A DNA stretch of 64,000 bases, from positions 15,721,501-15,785,500 of the forward strand of contig JAVTVX010000012.1 in assembly GCA_033439265.1 (NCBI GenBank), given 5' to 3'. The first letter of the stretch is position 1, and the number at the start of each line of letters is the position of its first letter. Source of the DNA: Dillenia suffruticosa (Eukaryota > Streptophyta > Magnoliopsida > Dilleniales > Dilleniaceae). Both the position numbers and the translations under genes were made by a program. Shown here piece after piece: positions 1 to 10,828 of the stretch. A model generated the notes under the pieces. That model was not told where the DNA came from, ran no database searches, and saw only the letters and a list, made by a program, of their open reading frames with translations.

Positions 1-1745
1 TTTTATGATATGAGTCATTAACTTAATACCCTTATAATTTGCACAATTTTGTCTACCGCTCTTGTTTTCAAATAAAGGTAGTAAAACACTTTCTCTCCAT
101 TGATCAAACATTTTCTTTGTCTTTAATATCATGTTGAATAATTTTGTAAGTCATCCAATACCCTACTTCCCCAAACACTTGCATATCTCTATCAGAATAT
201 CATCGGATCCAATTGCTTTTCTATTTTTCATCCTTTTGAAAGTCTCTTCAACTTCCAATAGTTGAATTCTCTTATAAAAGTTCATATTTCTATACTCTTC
301 TAATCTACTTAGTTCACTTCAACTAACTTGATTATCTTAGTTTTTATTAAATAGTTGATAAAAATATTTCTTCTATTGTTGTTCTATTTCTCCATCATTC
401 ACTAATATTCTATTTGATTTATCTTTAATACATTTTATTTGAGTATAATCTTTTATTTTCATTTTTCTCATTTTAACTATTTTATAGATGTCCCCTTTGA
501 TTTTAACTATTTTAATTATGACTGAATCTAAACAGCAATGGGTTCAACCCATTATAGACTCGACCTGTTTAAAATCAAATATTATTTTTTGTGTTTTCAA
601 AAATATTGTGACTTTGATGATATTAATATATTACTCTTGATATAATTTTTTAATCTTTTATGATATTGTTATTATTAATCTTTGTAATAGTTTGTAATTA
701 TTAATTTGACATGGTGATATTTATTTTGTATGATTAATTGTTTTTATTTTGTGTTTATTACATTATAAAATGGGTTAAAATATAAAAAATAAAATTTATG
801 ATTTGGACTCAAGTCTGACCTGAAACTAGCCCAAGTCCCTTTTAATTTTTTGGGTCAAGTTCAAGTATTGATTTTTCAAACTTTCTTGAGTCGGGCTCAG
901 GTTTGGGTCCGTAGAATTTTAAACAGGGTCGAGCTCGGGTTTTATAAAAGCCCGGCTTAGAAGGCTCGATTGCCAACCCTACCATCGATACAAGTCTTTG
1001 ACGGATTCATTCTTAGCTTCACTTATTGCTCTCTTCACCTCTTTTTTGGTTACTGTGTACTTTTCTATATTTTTCTTATTCTAACTAGTATAGAGTAATT
1101 TATACGCAGTTCTTTTTGTCTTTATTTTCTCTTGTACTTCTTTTTTCCCCCACCAAAATTCTTTATTTAGAGGTACATATTCTTTTGATTCACCAAATAC
1201 ACTCTTAGCTATCATTTTTATATGAAATGTCATCTTCTCCTATGCCATATTATGGTTACTATATATTTCTTTTAAAACGTGTTCTTCAACTGTCTCCTTA
1301 AAATTATTTTGTTTTTTCGTCTTATAAATTCAACTACTTAATATTAGGGGTTATGTATACTTTTGTTCTACGAATACTATATTTGATATGTATATCCAAC
1401 ACCATTAACCTATGTTGGGCGGTTAAACTCTCTCCCAAGATAACCTTGCAATCCTTATAAATTTTTCTATCCATCTTCATAACCATAAGAAAGTCAATTT
1501 GTGACTATTATGCCCACTTTTAAAAGTAACCAAATATTCTTCTCTTTATTTTTTTTGAAAAACGTGTTGGCGACGATTAGTTTATATGTTGTCGTGAAAT
1601 CCAAATTGACTTTTACCTCTTTATTTCTTCCTTCAAGACCATAACCCTCATGTACCTTTCCAAATTTCTCTTCTCTCTCTTCTATATATCCATTTAGATC
1701 TCCTCCTATTAAAATCCTCTCGAATTAACAAAAATTCTCATATGT
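1..1745 (-). pseudogene. RTE-type LINE remnant (endonuclease and start of reverse transcriptase), truncated by window edge
   Basis: Read on the minus strand, about 1745 down to 986 gives an endonuclease-like stretch. It includes a GGDLNGYI-like motif, then VHEGYGLEGRNKE and LDFTTTYKLIVANTFF, the order seen in the very common plant RTE-clade LINE. Below the interruption, about 498 down to 1 gives GDIYKIVKMR, QIKCIKDKSNRILVNDGEIE, then PDDI-like and NYKGIKLMTHII blocks that lead into the reverse transcriptase fingers. The rest of the RT lies beyond position 1. Several stop codons and frame slips make it non-functional. An insertion at roughly 500-982 separates the LYR and KGDIYKI blocks, which are adjacent in the family. 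The identification comes from recalled family motifs; the endpoint near 1745 is approximate. Confidence 0.8.
500..982. mobile_element. Probable non-autonomous hAT-like insertion inside the LINE
   Basis: This stretch interrupts the LINE reading. The right end, read as reverse complement, starts TAGGGTTGGCAATCGAGCC and continues into a GC-rich gcccggg-like subterminal stretch. The left end has CAGCAATGGGTTCAACCC at about 532. Both share a (G)CAAT(g/c)G core and pyrimidine/GC-rich subterminal sequence, which resembles small hAT-family elements. I see no transposase, and no clean 8-bp target duplication could be fixed. An unrelated AT-rich insertion remains possible. Confidence 0.35.
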
Positions 1746-2429
1746 TTTCTAGGGTGAGACAAAGAAAGAGAAAATATCTCTAGAGAGAAAGGGTTGCACA
1801 ATAAAAAAGATGAAAAAAGAGGAGGGCTTTTTTTTTCTTTTTTTGAGAAAGCATTGTTGATGAAAAATTTTGAAAGATTTTTGGTATCAACTTACACATC
1901 GGTATTTTTTTTTTTGGATCTTTGATTTGAGAGATGTCTTAAATACTTTTAATGAATTGCTTGTGGGACTAAAACATTAACATGGAGGTGGTGACATACA
2001 CTTGTAATTCCTAATCTCCTATCTTTTGTAATGGTATTTACTCAATCTAGTTTAAGTTGTATGAATCATCTAAATTAGGCTAATGCTAAATCCATGTTTA
2101 GATTACATGAATTCATTTTGAAATTTAGAAAAATTTAAAGTTTATGAGTTCATGTTTTTTCATGCCTAGATCTTGATTTTTTATTAGTAACTTAGAAGAT
2201 GAAACTTTATATGATATTATAGTGATGGATGTTAAGCATATTCTTGTGGGAATATTTTGATCATTTTGTCATAATATGAATAGTATGACAAAGTGTAACG
2301 TTTACTTTTCAACAAAGTTAACAATAGGATACTTTAAATTCTCTAAAGGAAGATGCATAACAATTGACTACTTCAAGTTCCACAACTACCATAATAATTG
2401 AAGAAATAACAATGAATATCTAGAAGGGG
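1746..2429. other. Intergenic sequence, no recognisable feature
   Basis: AT-rich sequence with purine-rich GA stretches around 1755-1850. No coding pattern was recognised on either strand. Confidence 0.5.
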
Positions 2430-2620
2430 TGAATAGATCGTTCTAAGTCAACTTGACTATCCTACTATTTAGTTTAGTGAGCTTATTACTCTTGACAAGT
2501 CGACTTGATTCCCATTCGGGTCGACTTGACTAACCTTTTGTTTATATTTAAAGGATGATATATGCTTAGTAAGTTGACTCGTTCATTGTGTGAGTCGACT
2601 TGACTTTACTCATTTTTAAA
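2430..2620. repeat. LTR-retrotransposon-like fragment with GTCGACTTGAC motifs
   Basis: The stretch begins with aatatctagaaggggtgaatag, close to a phrase often seen near plant copia LTRs. It contains several copies of an AGTCGACTTGACT-like motif, at about 2500, 2520 and 2600. No coding sequence is attached. The related but distinct motif GTCGACTAA dominates the other end of the window (63060-64000). Confidence 0.3.
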
Positions 2621-3139
2621 CTTGATCCAAGTTCTTCCAATTTATTTTTTCATTTATCTAATCTATTTTGCTCATCATCTAACTTAAGTTTACTAAATTT
2701 TGCTTATCATCAAAACATATTTTGCTAGCAATATTTTTAGATAAAGATGAAAATTGCACAGCAAAATGGACATATTTTAAAATGTTACATTTAAATGAAA
2801 CCTTTTTAATTTATTGGATAATTGACTTATTTTATTAGATTTATTAAACACATATTATATACGTATCTCACATATATATGCAAAAAATTTAGCCCAAACA
2901 TAGAAAGAAGGTTGCGTATTATATGTATTATATACCTACAAATGTTCATTCTCACGAACAAAACTCTAACGAGCAAAGCTCCAATGAACAAACTGAAACG
3001 AACCCCACAAACGATGGGTCTCTAGTTCATCCATCGAGATAATGAATTCATTGAATTATTACAAAACTATTTTGTAATTGTGATCCGAAATTTGAGATCG
3101 ATTGGGATGCTAACGCCAATAATCTCAAATTAACAAGAA

Positions 3140-4030
3140 AAATAACTTGATTATTTTCCTATAATTGATTAAGGAAATTTGTCAATCTCACTCTCTCTTT
3201 TGTTCACTTTATGAATTTTAGAAATTCTCTACAAATAATGAATGTCACTGAAATTTCCTAAAACTAATATTATATTAAATATTATTAAAATTGAAACTCT
3301 TATCATTAATGTAGCTTAATTGTATCTTTATACAGTAAGGGGGAGAGAGAGAGAAAACATCGAGGAAAAAAAAAGAGAGAGATTGGTCATTTATTGACAG
3401 AGATTCCCTAAAACTAAAATTATATTAAATATTAGGAAAATCGTAAATTTTACGATTAAGGTAGCTTAATTGTATCTCTCTATAATAAGGTATAAAGAGA
3501 AAATGGGTAGAGAAAAAAGAGATTTGTCATTTAGAGAGAGAGTCATTTAAAGAGAGATGAAGAAAGAAAGGAAAAAATAAATAAATTCTTTAATTTATTT
3601 CTTCCTTTATAACTAGAGTAATAGATTAAAGAAATTTGTTAATTTCACCATCTCTTTTGTTCTCTTTACAAAATCTAGAAATTCTCTAAAAGAATGAATA
3701 TCATTGAAATTCCCTAAAATTAATATTATATTAAAAATTAGGAAAATCATAACTCTTATCATTAATGTAGCTTAATTGCAACTTTCCAATGGAGAAAACA
3801 TGTATGAAGAAAAAAGAGATTGGTCATTTACCGAAAGAGATTTTCTAAAACTAATATTATATTAAATATTAGGAAAATTGTAAGAGATACAATTAAGATT
3901 CTATAGGTAGAGATAGGTGGAGAGAGAAAACGTATAGAGAAAAAAATGAGATTTGTCATTTAAATAGAGTGGGAGAAAGAAATGAAAGAAATAGATTCTC
4001 ATTTATAATTAGATTGGACTTTTTAATTTA
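3140..4030. repeat. Two diverged tandem copies of a ~455-bp unit with an internal sub-repeat
   Basis: Position 3171 onward (ggaaatttgtcaatctcac) recurs at about 3633. Within each copy a block starting CCTAAAACTAATATTATATT occurs twice, so four copies are seen, at 3258, 3407, 3713 and 3845. Copy-to-copy distance is about 438-455 bp. The blocks end with TAGCTTAATTGTATC and are followed by purine-rich gagagaga stretches. The sequence is non-coding, and it is unclear which element family it belongs to. Confidence 0.75.
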
Positions 4031-5495
4031 TTTTTCATTAATTTTGAGAGAATCATGGTAGGATGTCTCATTTCCTTTTACATTTTAAATTTGAGTTTAA
4101 AATTTAATTTAATTAAATTTTAAATTCAAAATATAAATGTTACTCATAGGTGAAACTTCACCCTTCAATAGGTGTTACTAGCACCACTAGGTCAACCTTG
4201 CTAGGTTGTTAGCCTAGATCATTCATTTGATTTTAAATTCTTGATATGCTACGATGTATTTTAGATGCACATTAAGTTAAATTCAATTTATTGATTGAAA
4301 TTCATTTTAATCACTTAATTGAATTTACTTATCGACAATTACTACCCATTGGTTTAACTTTCTTGATTGACTACTAAATAGCAATGAGATAATGACAAAA
4401 CTTTTGACATCACTAGATGACCTACGACAACTTTACTAAATCACCCTTGACTCTCATAAGTCATGATTGATATCTAACATTATGTCATAACTATCAAAAT
4501 AGTAATAGATGTAAACATAAATCTATAATAAATTTAAGATTATGCGTACCGTGTACTATAATTCTTTCATTTCAAGATCCATATTCAAATAGAATTATAA
4601 TAAATATCAAACTCTAATTTGTTGAATAAATTAGATCAACTATTGATTTCTACTCTTGATAATGAAGACTAAAATAACAATTAGATACTATTTAAGTATT
4701 ACGACCCTAATCGAGAATTTTCTTCATAAAAACAATCAATTGGCCATAGAATCTTATTCCCACGTGTCCACAAAAAATGAATCTTATTTTGAATACAAAA
4801 ATATCGTACAAACAAATGGTTAGAGCAACATAATATCAAATACCTATGAATCACATAAACATTAATCTTTGCAAACTCTAACTAACTGCATATGATAGTA
4901 AATGTATTCTTAGTTTAAGAACAACATTCGTTATCATGACCTAGAATGACAATTGGTTGACATTAGATATATTTTCATATCATTCTTACTCACATCACGT
5001 ATAGCCTACTTATTCCTTAAGTGCTCATGTGCCTCTGACTCACTAACCCATACTCATTAGTATTTCTAGCTAATCATGGAAGGACAAGTGACAATCTTAA
5101 AGAATTAATGACGTCCAATCAGGAGTACATCAATCACGAACTTTTAGAATATTTCTTAATTAGTAAATTCCGTTACTCATATTTTCAAACTTTTGAAAAT
5201 GAAATTTCTATTTAATTATTCAACAACAAAATTCTAAAATTAAATATACAATTTTATTAGAATTTTATTAATTGCAAAAATAATTATAATATAACTATTT
5301 TACATATGACTATAAAATAGATAACTAACAAATAAACTAGTATTTGAGAGTCGAAAGTTTGAAGCAAAACATAGAGGGATAGTTGTATATGTTTTAGTAA
5401 ACAAAATAACAGATGACCAGGCTAGGCAAAACAATTATTAAAGGAATACGAGAAGTTAGTAAGATATGACAAAAATATTACTACTTTTAAGAAGT
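4031..5495. other. AT-rich sequence without recognised genes
   Basis: No coding pattern is visible. The general character resembles decayed LTR or untranslated sequence between the tandem repeat and the gypsy fragment. It may belong to the same old element as the RT relic that follows, but nothing in it proves this. Confidence 0.4.
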
Positions 5496-6010
5496 ATTCA
5501 ACTTGCTATCGTTTTGGTACCAGGATATTTTTACCAAATTAGTATGGATTTAACATTCCTCCTATGCAATGAGCTGAAGATGGAAAAACATCTGATAAAG
5601 TTATTGGAGAAGGTTTATTGCATAAAATTAAGAGTGCTTGCACTTGCCTGTTTATTAACTCTAGAGGAAGATGTTTCATACGAAATGTATGTGGACATTC
5701 GTGCTATAAACCATATTACTTATAAGTATCCGTTTCAATTATTTGATTCCAAAGGTGTTTTCTAAGATTGATTTTAAAAATGGTTATCACATGATTAAAC
5801 TGAGGTGTAAGGATGAATGTAATAGAGACACCAAACAGGTTATTTGAATGATTTGTGATGTCATTTGGCAATTCTCATTAACCAAGCACATTAATGAGAG
5901 GTCATGATAGATGTACTCAATGTTTCTTGAATTTTTACATTGTGGTGTATTTTGATAACATTTTTAACCTATAACCACACCAAGAAAGAGTATTTAAAAA
6001 ATCTATGACA
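5496..6010 (+). pseudogene. Ty3/gypsy reverse-transcriptase relic
   Basis: The plus-strand translation follows the start of a gypsy reverse transcriptase. A degraded PxYRM-like segment is followed by LIKLLEKV, then YEMYVDIRAINHIT (family form WRMCVDSRAINKIT) and YPFQLFDS. After a frame slip it continues FSKIDF-like (KIDFKNGYHMIKL), and near 5945 a degraded VVYFDDI catalytic box is followed by a YSK..EEHLKHL-like segment. Several frameshifts and stops occur, and the RT is cut off after the catalytic box. No gag, integrase or matching LTRs could be joined to it with confidence. Confidence 0.75.
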
Positions 6011-6929
6011 GGTGTCAGAAGAATTTCGAAAGAATAAATTTGAAAAAATCCCGTGTCTTGCAATTCAAAGTGCTATTTCCTTAGACTCATGTATCAACAT
6101 AATATTTACAAACCAATCTAAAAAAGTTTGTACAATTATATTTTTTTATTTGATCATCGATATTCGAAAAATTGATTAATTCAGTTCGAACAGTTATGGG
6201 ACTCAATTTAGGAATTGACTCTCCTGACACTTATTTTTTCATTCCCAAGATTTGAATTTGAGATTTTGATTAAAAGTGTTTAGTATCTTGTTACTAAATT
6301 CACAAAATGTTGGTAAAGTTAGTAAAATTGTCAAGTTACTAAAAGAAAATAATTTGAAAAAATGTTATGACTAATGTGTATATACATAAACTGTGTTTAT
6401 AAACTCCCTTAGTTGAATGACATCAATTTTTTCGTCTATTCCCAACATTTGTACCCGGTTTTCCCTTTATATCCCCAACCCCTAGTTGAGAGAGAAATCA
6501 TAAAATAAGTATTAGAAGTTTAAATTGTAAAAATATTAAGATCAAAAAGATATAAAATGAAAATCAAGAAGTCCGCAACTAAGTGAAACTAATAGCTTTC
6601 TAAATTTGGGATCATCAACATTAGCATCATTTGCCAAAATTATGATTTTTATGTACAAATTGAACCAACAAAAGTATATTTATTATTATTTAAGCGCAAT
6701 CAAATTCATCATAACGTCCTAGCAAGCCATATTTGAAGCCTTAAATCTTCTCGATGGTGACCAGTTTTGACAGAACTCTTCATGGAATTTAAAGTTCAAT
6801 ATACGGAGAATACTCAGCAACTTTTACAGAGTTATTTCGATACTTTGAGAGTGAGATATTAGTTTTGAAAGTTGGCTACTTGAACAGTTTGGGTTGTCTG
6901 TCCACTATGAGTCTGAGATTTTTTTGGGT
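6011..6929. other. No recognisable feature
   Basis: AT-rich sequence between the gypsy RT relic and an LTR-like fragment. No open frame with family resemblance was seen. Confidence 0.4.
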
Positions 6930-7335
6930 CTTTATGTACTGTTAAGCTTAAGAAAGTGTGGGGAGATTGTGAGGAATACTTTGTTAAGTAGATAGATTAA
7001 TTGAGTGAGAGTTAAGGTAAATTGCTTGTTGGACTGTCATCCTCAAGATTAGAGGTGTAGAGTATCAACAAAAGTAAATGTACTTAATCTTGGAACTCTC
7101 ATTGATAGTGGAAACTAGCAATTGTTGGACTCGACTTGCTAAGCTAGAAGAATGGACATAGATACAAAACTAAACCACTATATAAATTAGTTTGATCTCT
7201 CTATCCCTAGCTCTTTATTTTTGTTACATACTTTTATTTGCATATAGTTTGGCCTTGGAATTATTTAGATTTTAAGTAGAGAAAAATCTAAAATCAAAGT
7301 CAATCAATTCAACCCTCTTTCTTGATTACCAAAGG
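6930..7335 (+). mobile_element. Possible Ty1/copia LTR fragment (promoter and 3' part)
   Basis: The segment has the arrangement of a copia LTR 3' half: a CCACTATATAAATTAG TATA-like stretch at about 7170, then CT-rich sequence, CATATAGTTTG, and a tail tcaattcaaccctctttcttg followed by gggaccaacaag. This tail resembles the phrase that often precedes the primer-binding region of plant copia elements. No partner LTR or coding region is attached. The call rests on recalled phrase similarity only. Confidence 0.35.
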
Positions 7336-9250
7336 GACCAACAAGTACATTGTTTGTTTGTCTCTGATAAAAGTACTTATGAAGTCTAAAAATGATTATA
7401 CATTAAAGAACAACAATTGCATAATGCTACCTTGACCTTGATCATTGAATGCCAAATTTAATGCAACAAATAATTCAATTTTAAGTAAGGTGTCAGATTC
7501 AAATCTTATGTTCAGAGAAAACAAGCACGAGAGATTTGAATCGAGTTTAGTCGAATTCAATGTGATTACCGTATTCCGATAATTTATCAAAAAATATAAA
7601 AAATTTAAATTTTAAATTTAAATAATTTTTAATTGATCAAATTAAATTTTAAAATATATTAATTTACACCGTAATATAAAATTTATTCCATTCAATTTAT
7701 ATTAGATCAAGTCCAAATAATATTGTTGTAATAATTAAAATTGTTTTTAAAAAAAATCATATTTTAATTAATTCATTTGATAAATTATTTTTCTCTGATA
7801 TGATTAATTTAATTTTAATTTTTTGAATTGATTAAAATCTAACTTTCTTAAAGGAGTCAGGGGTCTTCCCTATAGTGAACTTTTTCGATTGGTTTTATTG
7901 TGATCATATGTTCTTTGTTGGAGCACTTTTGCCTATCCATGTATTCTGGTGCCTTGTGGCTATTTTTGCCCTTGATTTTATGGATTTACTACTTCCATGT
8001 TTTCTTATCCCCATTTTCTTGTATTTAGCTAATAATTTTTATTATTTTGCCCTTGTTTAATTGGTTTTGTTATGATTACGTGATATTTTGGGGTGATTGA
8101 TTATGTCTTTTTCCATTTTGTCTTGATTTTTTGATCATTGTCCAATGCTTTCAAAGATTGCATTTTGTGTTTTGTCAGTGTTTTTGCTTTTGTGCTCTTT
8201 TACCTAAAGTTAATCACTTATCTCGTTTCTCATCATTTTATCTTTACCGTTTACTCCTTATTTTATTGGCATTTTAACTGTTCTACCATTTAATGCAAAT
8301 GTTTATTCTTTATTTCACTGGCATTTTACCTGTTCCACAATTTAAAAGTTCTTCTCTCTTCGTATGCTTCATTGTCCATTTATTATTTGTAATTTAACAA
8401 TAGGTTTGTCAAGTTTCTATTGTTTGTCTTGCCGTTTAATGCTTTTTAAGATCTCCATTAATGCTCATGCTTCTTGTGTTTCCTAGTTTAAGATCTCATC
8501 TGATGCATCGTCTATTTATTTTCATGTTTTGTGGTTTAATGCTTTTTAAAATTGGAAAAGAAAAAATTTAATGCTCTATTGTTTGTTAACCACGGATCCT
8601 TCCTTAATGCTTTTTATTCTTTCTCTTTTGCTTTCTTCCCTGTTTCATGTATTTACAATTTGTTCTGAATTCTCTCATCATGGGTTTTTGTTTTGGGCTA
8701 AAAATCCTTTGTTCTTTCTTTGATTAGTTGTTCAATGGTTTTTTCTTCCACTATTTACATCATTCTCTTAATAATTCTATTGTTGGTTTCACGTCTGTCT
8801 CTTAGTTGTTGGTTTAAGTTCCAATTTAAGGTAATAAAACAATTATTTTTTTCACTATTTCAATTATGGATTCTTTTCTATTTTTGATAAAATTGTAATT
8901 TCTTTGTTTGTTTTTGTCATATGTTTTCTTGTTGTTTCCGAACCAATCACTATTGAACATAATTTTCCTTATGGGTTTTGCGTTTATTATACATATAAAT
9001 TTGACTTTGTTAATTTTTATTCAGCTCTTATTTCTTTGTTGTTTTTCTTTATTATTTTCTTATTCTTTGAAGAGAAATCAGTTGCATTGCACCTAATTTT
9101 TGTCATGGTATGTTGGTCTTTATATCTATTTTTATCACTGTATAATAGTTTGTTTGCATAATTATTAGAATTTGTAAATGGTGTTTTTTGGGTGTTGTTT
9201 TTTATTTTTCACTTTTTGATGGTTTTAATGCTTCTCTTTACAAGCATAAT
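7336..9250. other. Non-coding, strongly T-rich on the plus strand
   Basis: 7600-7850 is almost pure A/T. From about 7860 to 9240 the plus strand is markedly T-rich with few A-runs. Open frames here encode only hydrophobic low-complexity peptides and look like by-products of base skew. It lies immediately upstream of the Helitron coding relic and could be its 5' leader or intron sequence. No Helitron 5'-TC terminus could be assigned. Confidence 0.4.
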
Positions 9251-10828
9251 GCCTTCAAAAAGAAAATTAATAGATGAAGAATGTTGGCTTGAAAGAAATT
9301 GACGTAAGAGAGAACGGTATGCAACTATGTCTATAAAACAAAAAAGGAATTTAGCCGTTAAGAGTAAAAAAGATGAACCTGCAATGCATAGCATGGCTAA
9401 TATAGCAACACTTCAGAGTCAAAATTGCGCTTCTATTGTTGAATCATGCTCCCAAGGACCTACATTTGATATCTTAAATTCCATCTCCATTGGTAAACAT
9501 CCCAATATGTAAATAATTTTTTAGCCTTTCACTTATTTTCTCGAATTTTTACCACTGCGACTTTAATTGTTGGCTTAACATGGTCTTCTATATATTCATA
9601 TCTATTTTCTTACATATTCTACAACTACCATTTTAGATTTACAAAGTCTTGTTTAATTAGAAAATATTTCTATTCCTCTCATTAATAGTTCTACAATTAT
9701 TTTGCATTTCGGTAAGATAATCAACATTGATTTCCTTCTATTAGTTTACTATTTTCTAAAATCAAAACTCTGTTTTCCTTCTTATTTTTTGACAACAGAA
9801 CTTTATTTTGCTACGCCTATTGTTTACTATCAGTTAACAAAGAAAATTTTTACAATTGTATTTAACTTAGTATATAAAAAAATTTTCCTAGTTCTTATTC
9901 TTTTTTTAGCCTCGTCGTTTCACTCGTTGCCCGCAAATACATATTCATGCATGATTCATCAAAGTAGTACTCATATACTTATTCAAAACAAAAATAAATA
10001 TATGATTCTCTTAGGCATTGAAAAAACAAATAATTTAATTCTATCATTAGGATGTCAGGCACATTCAAGGAAGAAACAATTAGTTGAAAAAATTCCAGAT
10101 AAAACTTTTGTATTGCTTGCTATTTGGGATTGTTCTTATTGTAGAGCTAAAAGATTTTATCGAGAGCCACCTAAATTCTATTGTTCCTCTGGTGAAATTC
10201 ACTTGGTGCAAAGTGAGATGCCTGGAGAATTGGTGGAGTTATACATCGGAAATAATGAAGAGGCTAAGGAGTTCCAGGAATGTGTTAGGTGCTAAAACAA
10301 TATGCTTGGATGTATATTTTTTTGTGTCCATTGTGATACTAATTTGAGTAAGAGAAATAACGTAGTGTACACTTTCAAGATCCAAGGTCCAAGGTCAGGC
10401 ATATCATTATATGAAACCTTTGTTACCATCTCCTAGTTGCAAGCCTTCCAATATTTTGCTCTTTATGTTTGATGCCGAACATGAAATTGCCAACCGAATG
10501 ACAATTTCGGGTAAATTTCGAGAGTCGTTAGTAAGAAAGCTGACGTCATTATTAGACAAGAATCCTTATTTAGTTTTCTTCCAGAGCCTTGCCAACGTCC
10601 ACAACGTATTAGATTATAAAATTATTCTTTGATCCAATCCTGCTCTTGATCAATGTATATTTAATACTCCAACAGTCTCTAAAGTTGTAGTAGCCATGTG
10701 GTTAAAAAATGATAATGAGTATGGAAACTCATCAAATGAAATACAAGCCTATACCACAACTGGAAAAAAACTGATTATCAAACATTATTTTGGATGCTAT
10801 GATATATTACAATATCCATTACTATTTG
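9251..10828 (+). pseudogene. Helitron Rep-helicase relic, 5' part (interrupted by LTR insertion)
   Basis: The relic opens near 9251 with MPSKRKLIDEE, a Lys/Arg-rich RKRERYATMS segment and a region like the basic N-terminus of plant Helitron proteins. From about 10100 it gives CSYCRAKRFYREPPKFYCSS, then EEAKEF, a frame-slipped AFTSLGV-like region, VYTFKIQG, an EHEIANRM-like region, and finally FGCYDILQYPLLF just before 10828. These are the ordered blocks of the Helitron Rep-helicase N-terminal (Helitron-like_N) region. Several in-frame stops and frameshifts kill it. The stretch 9510-10050 matches poorly and may be an intron or decayed sequence. The reading stops exactly at the insertion point and resumes at 14667. 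Confidence 0.8.

Noticed and set aside
7875..9161. Small membrane-protein-like open frames
   Set aside because: They are Phe/Leu-rich translations of T-rich DNA, overlap in different frames and lack conserved features.
9702..10295. 197-residue frame read as one protein from its first Met
   Set aside because: Only the part after about 10080 matches Helitron blocks; the N-terminal half is hydrophobic AT-driven sequence, probably intronic or decayed.
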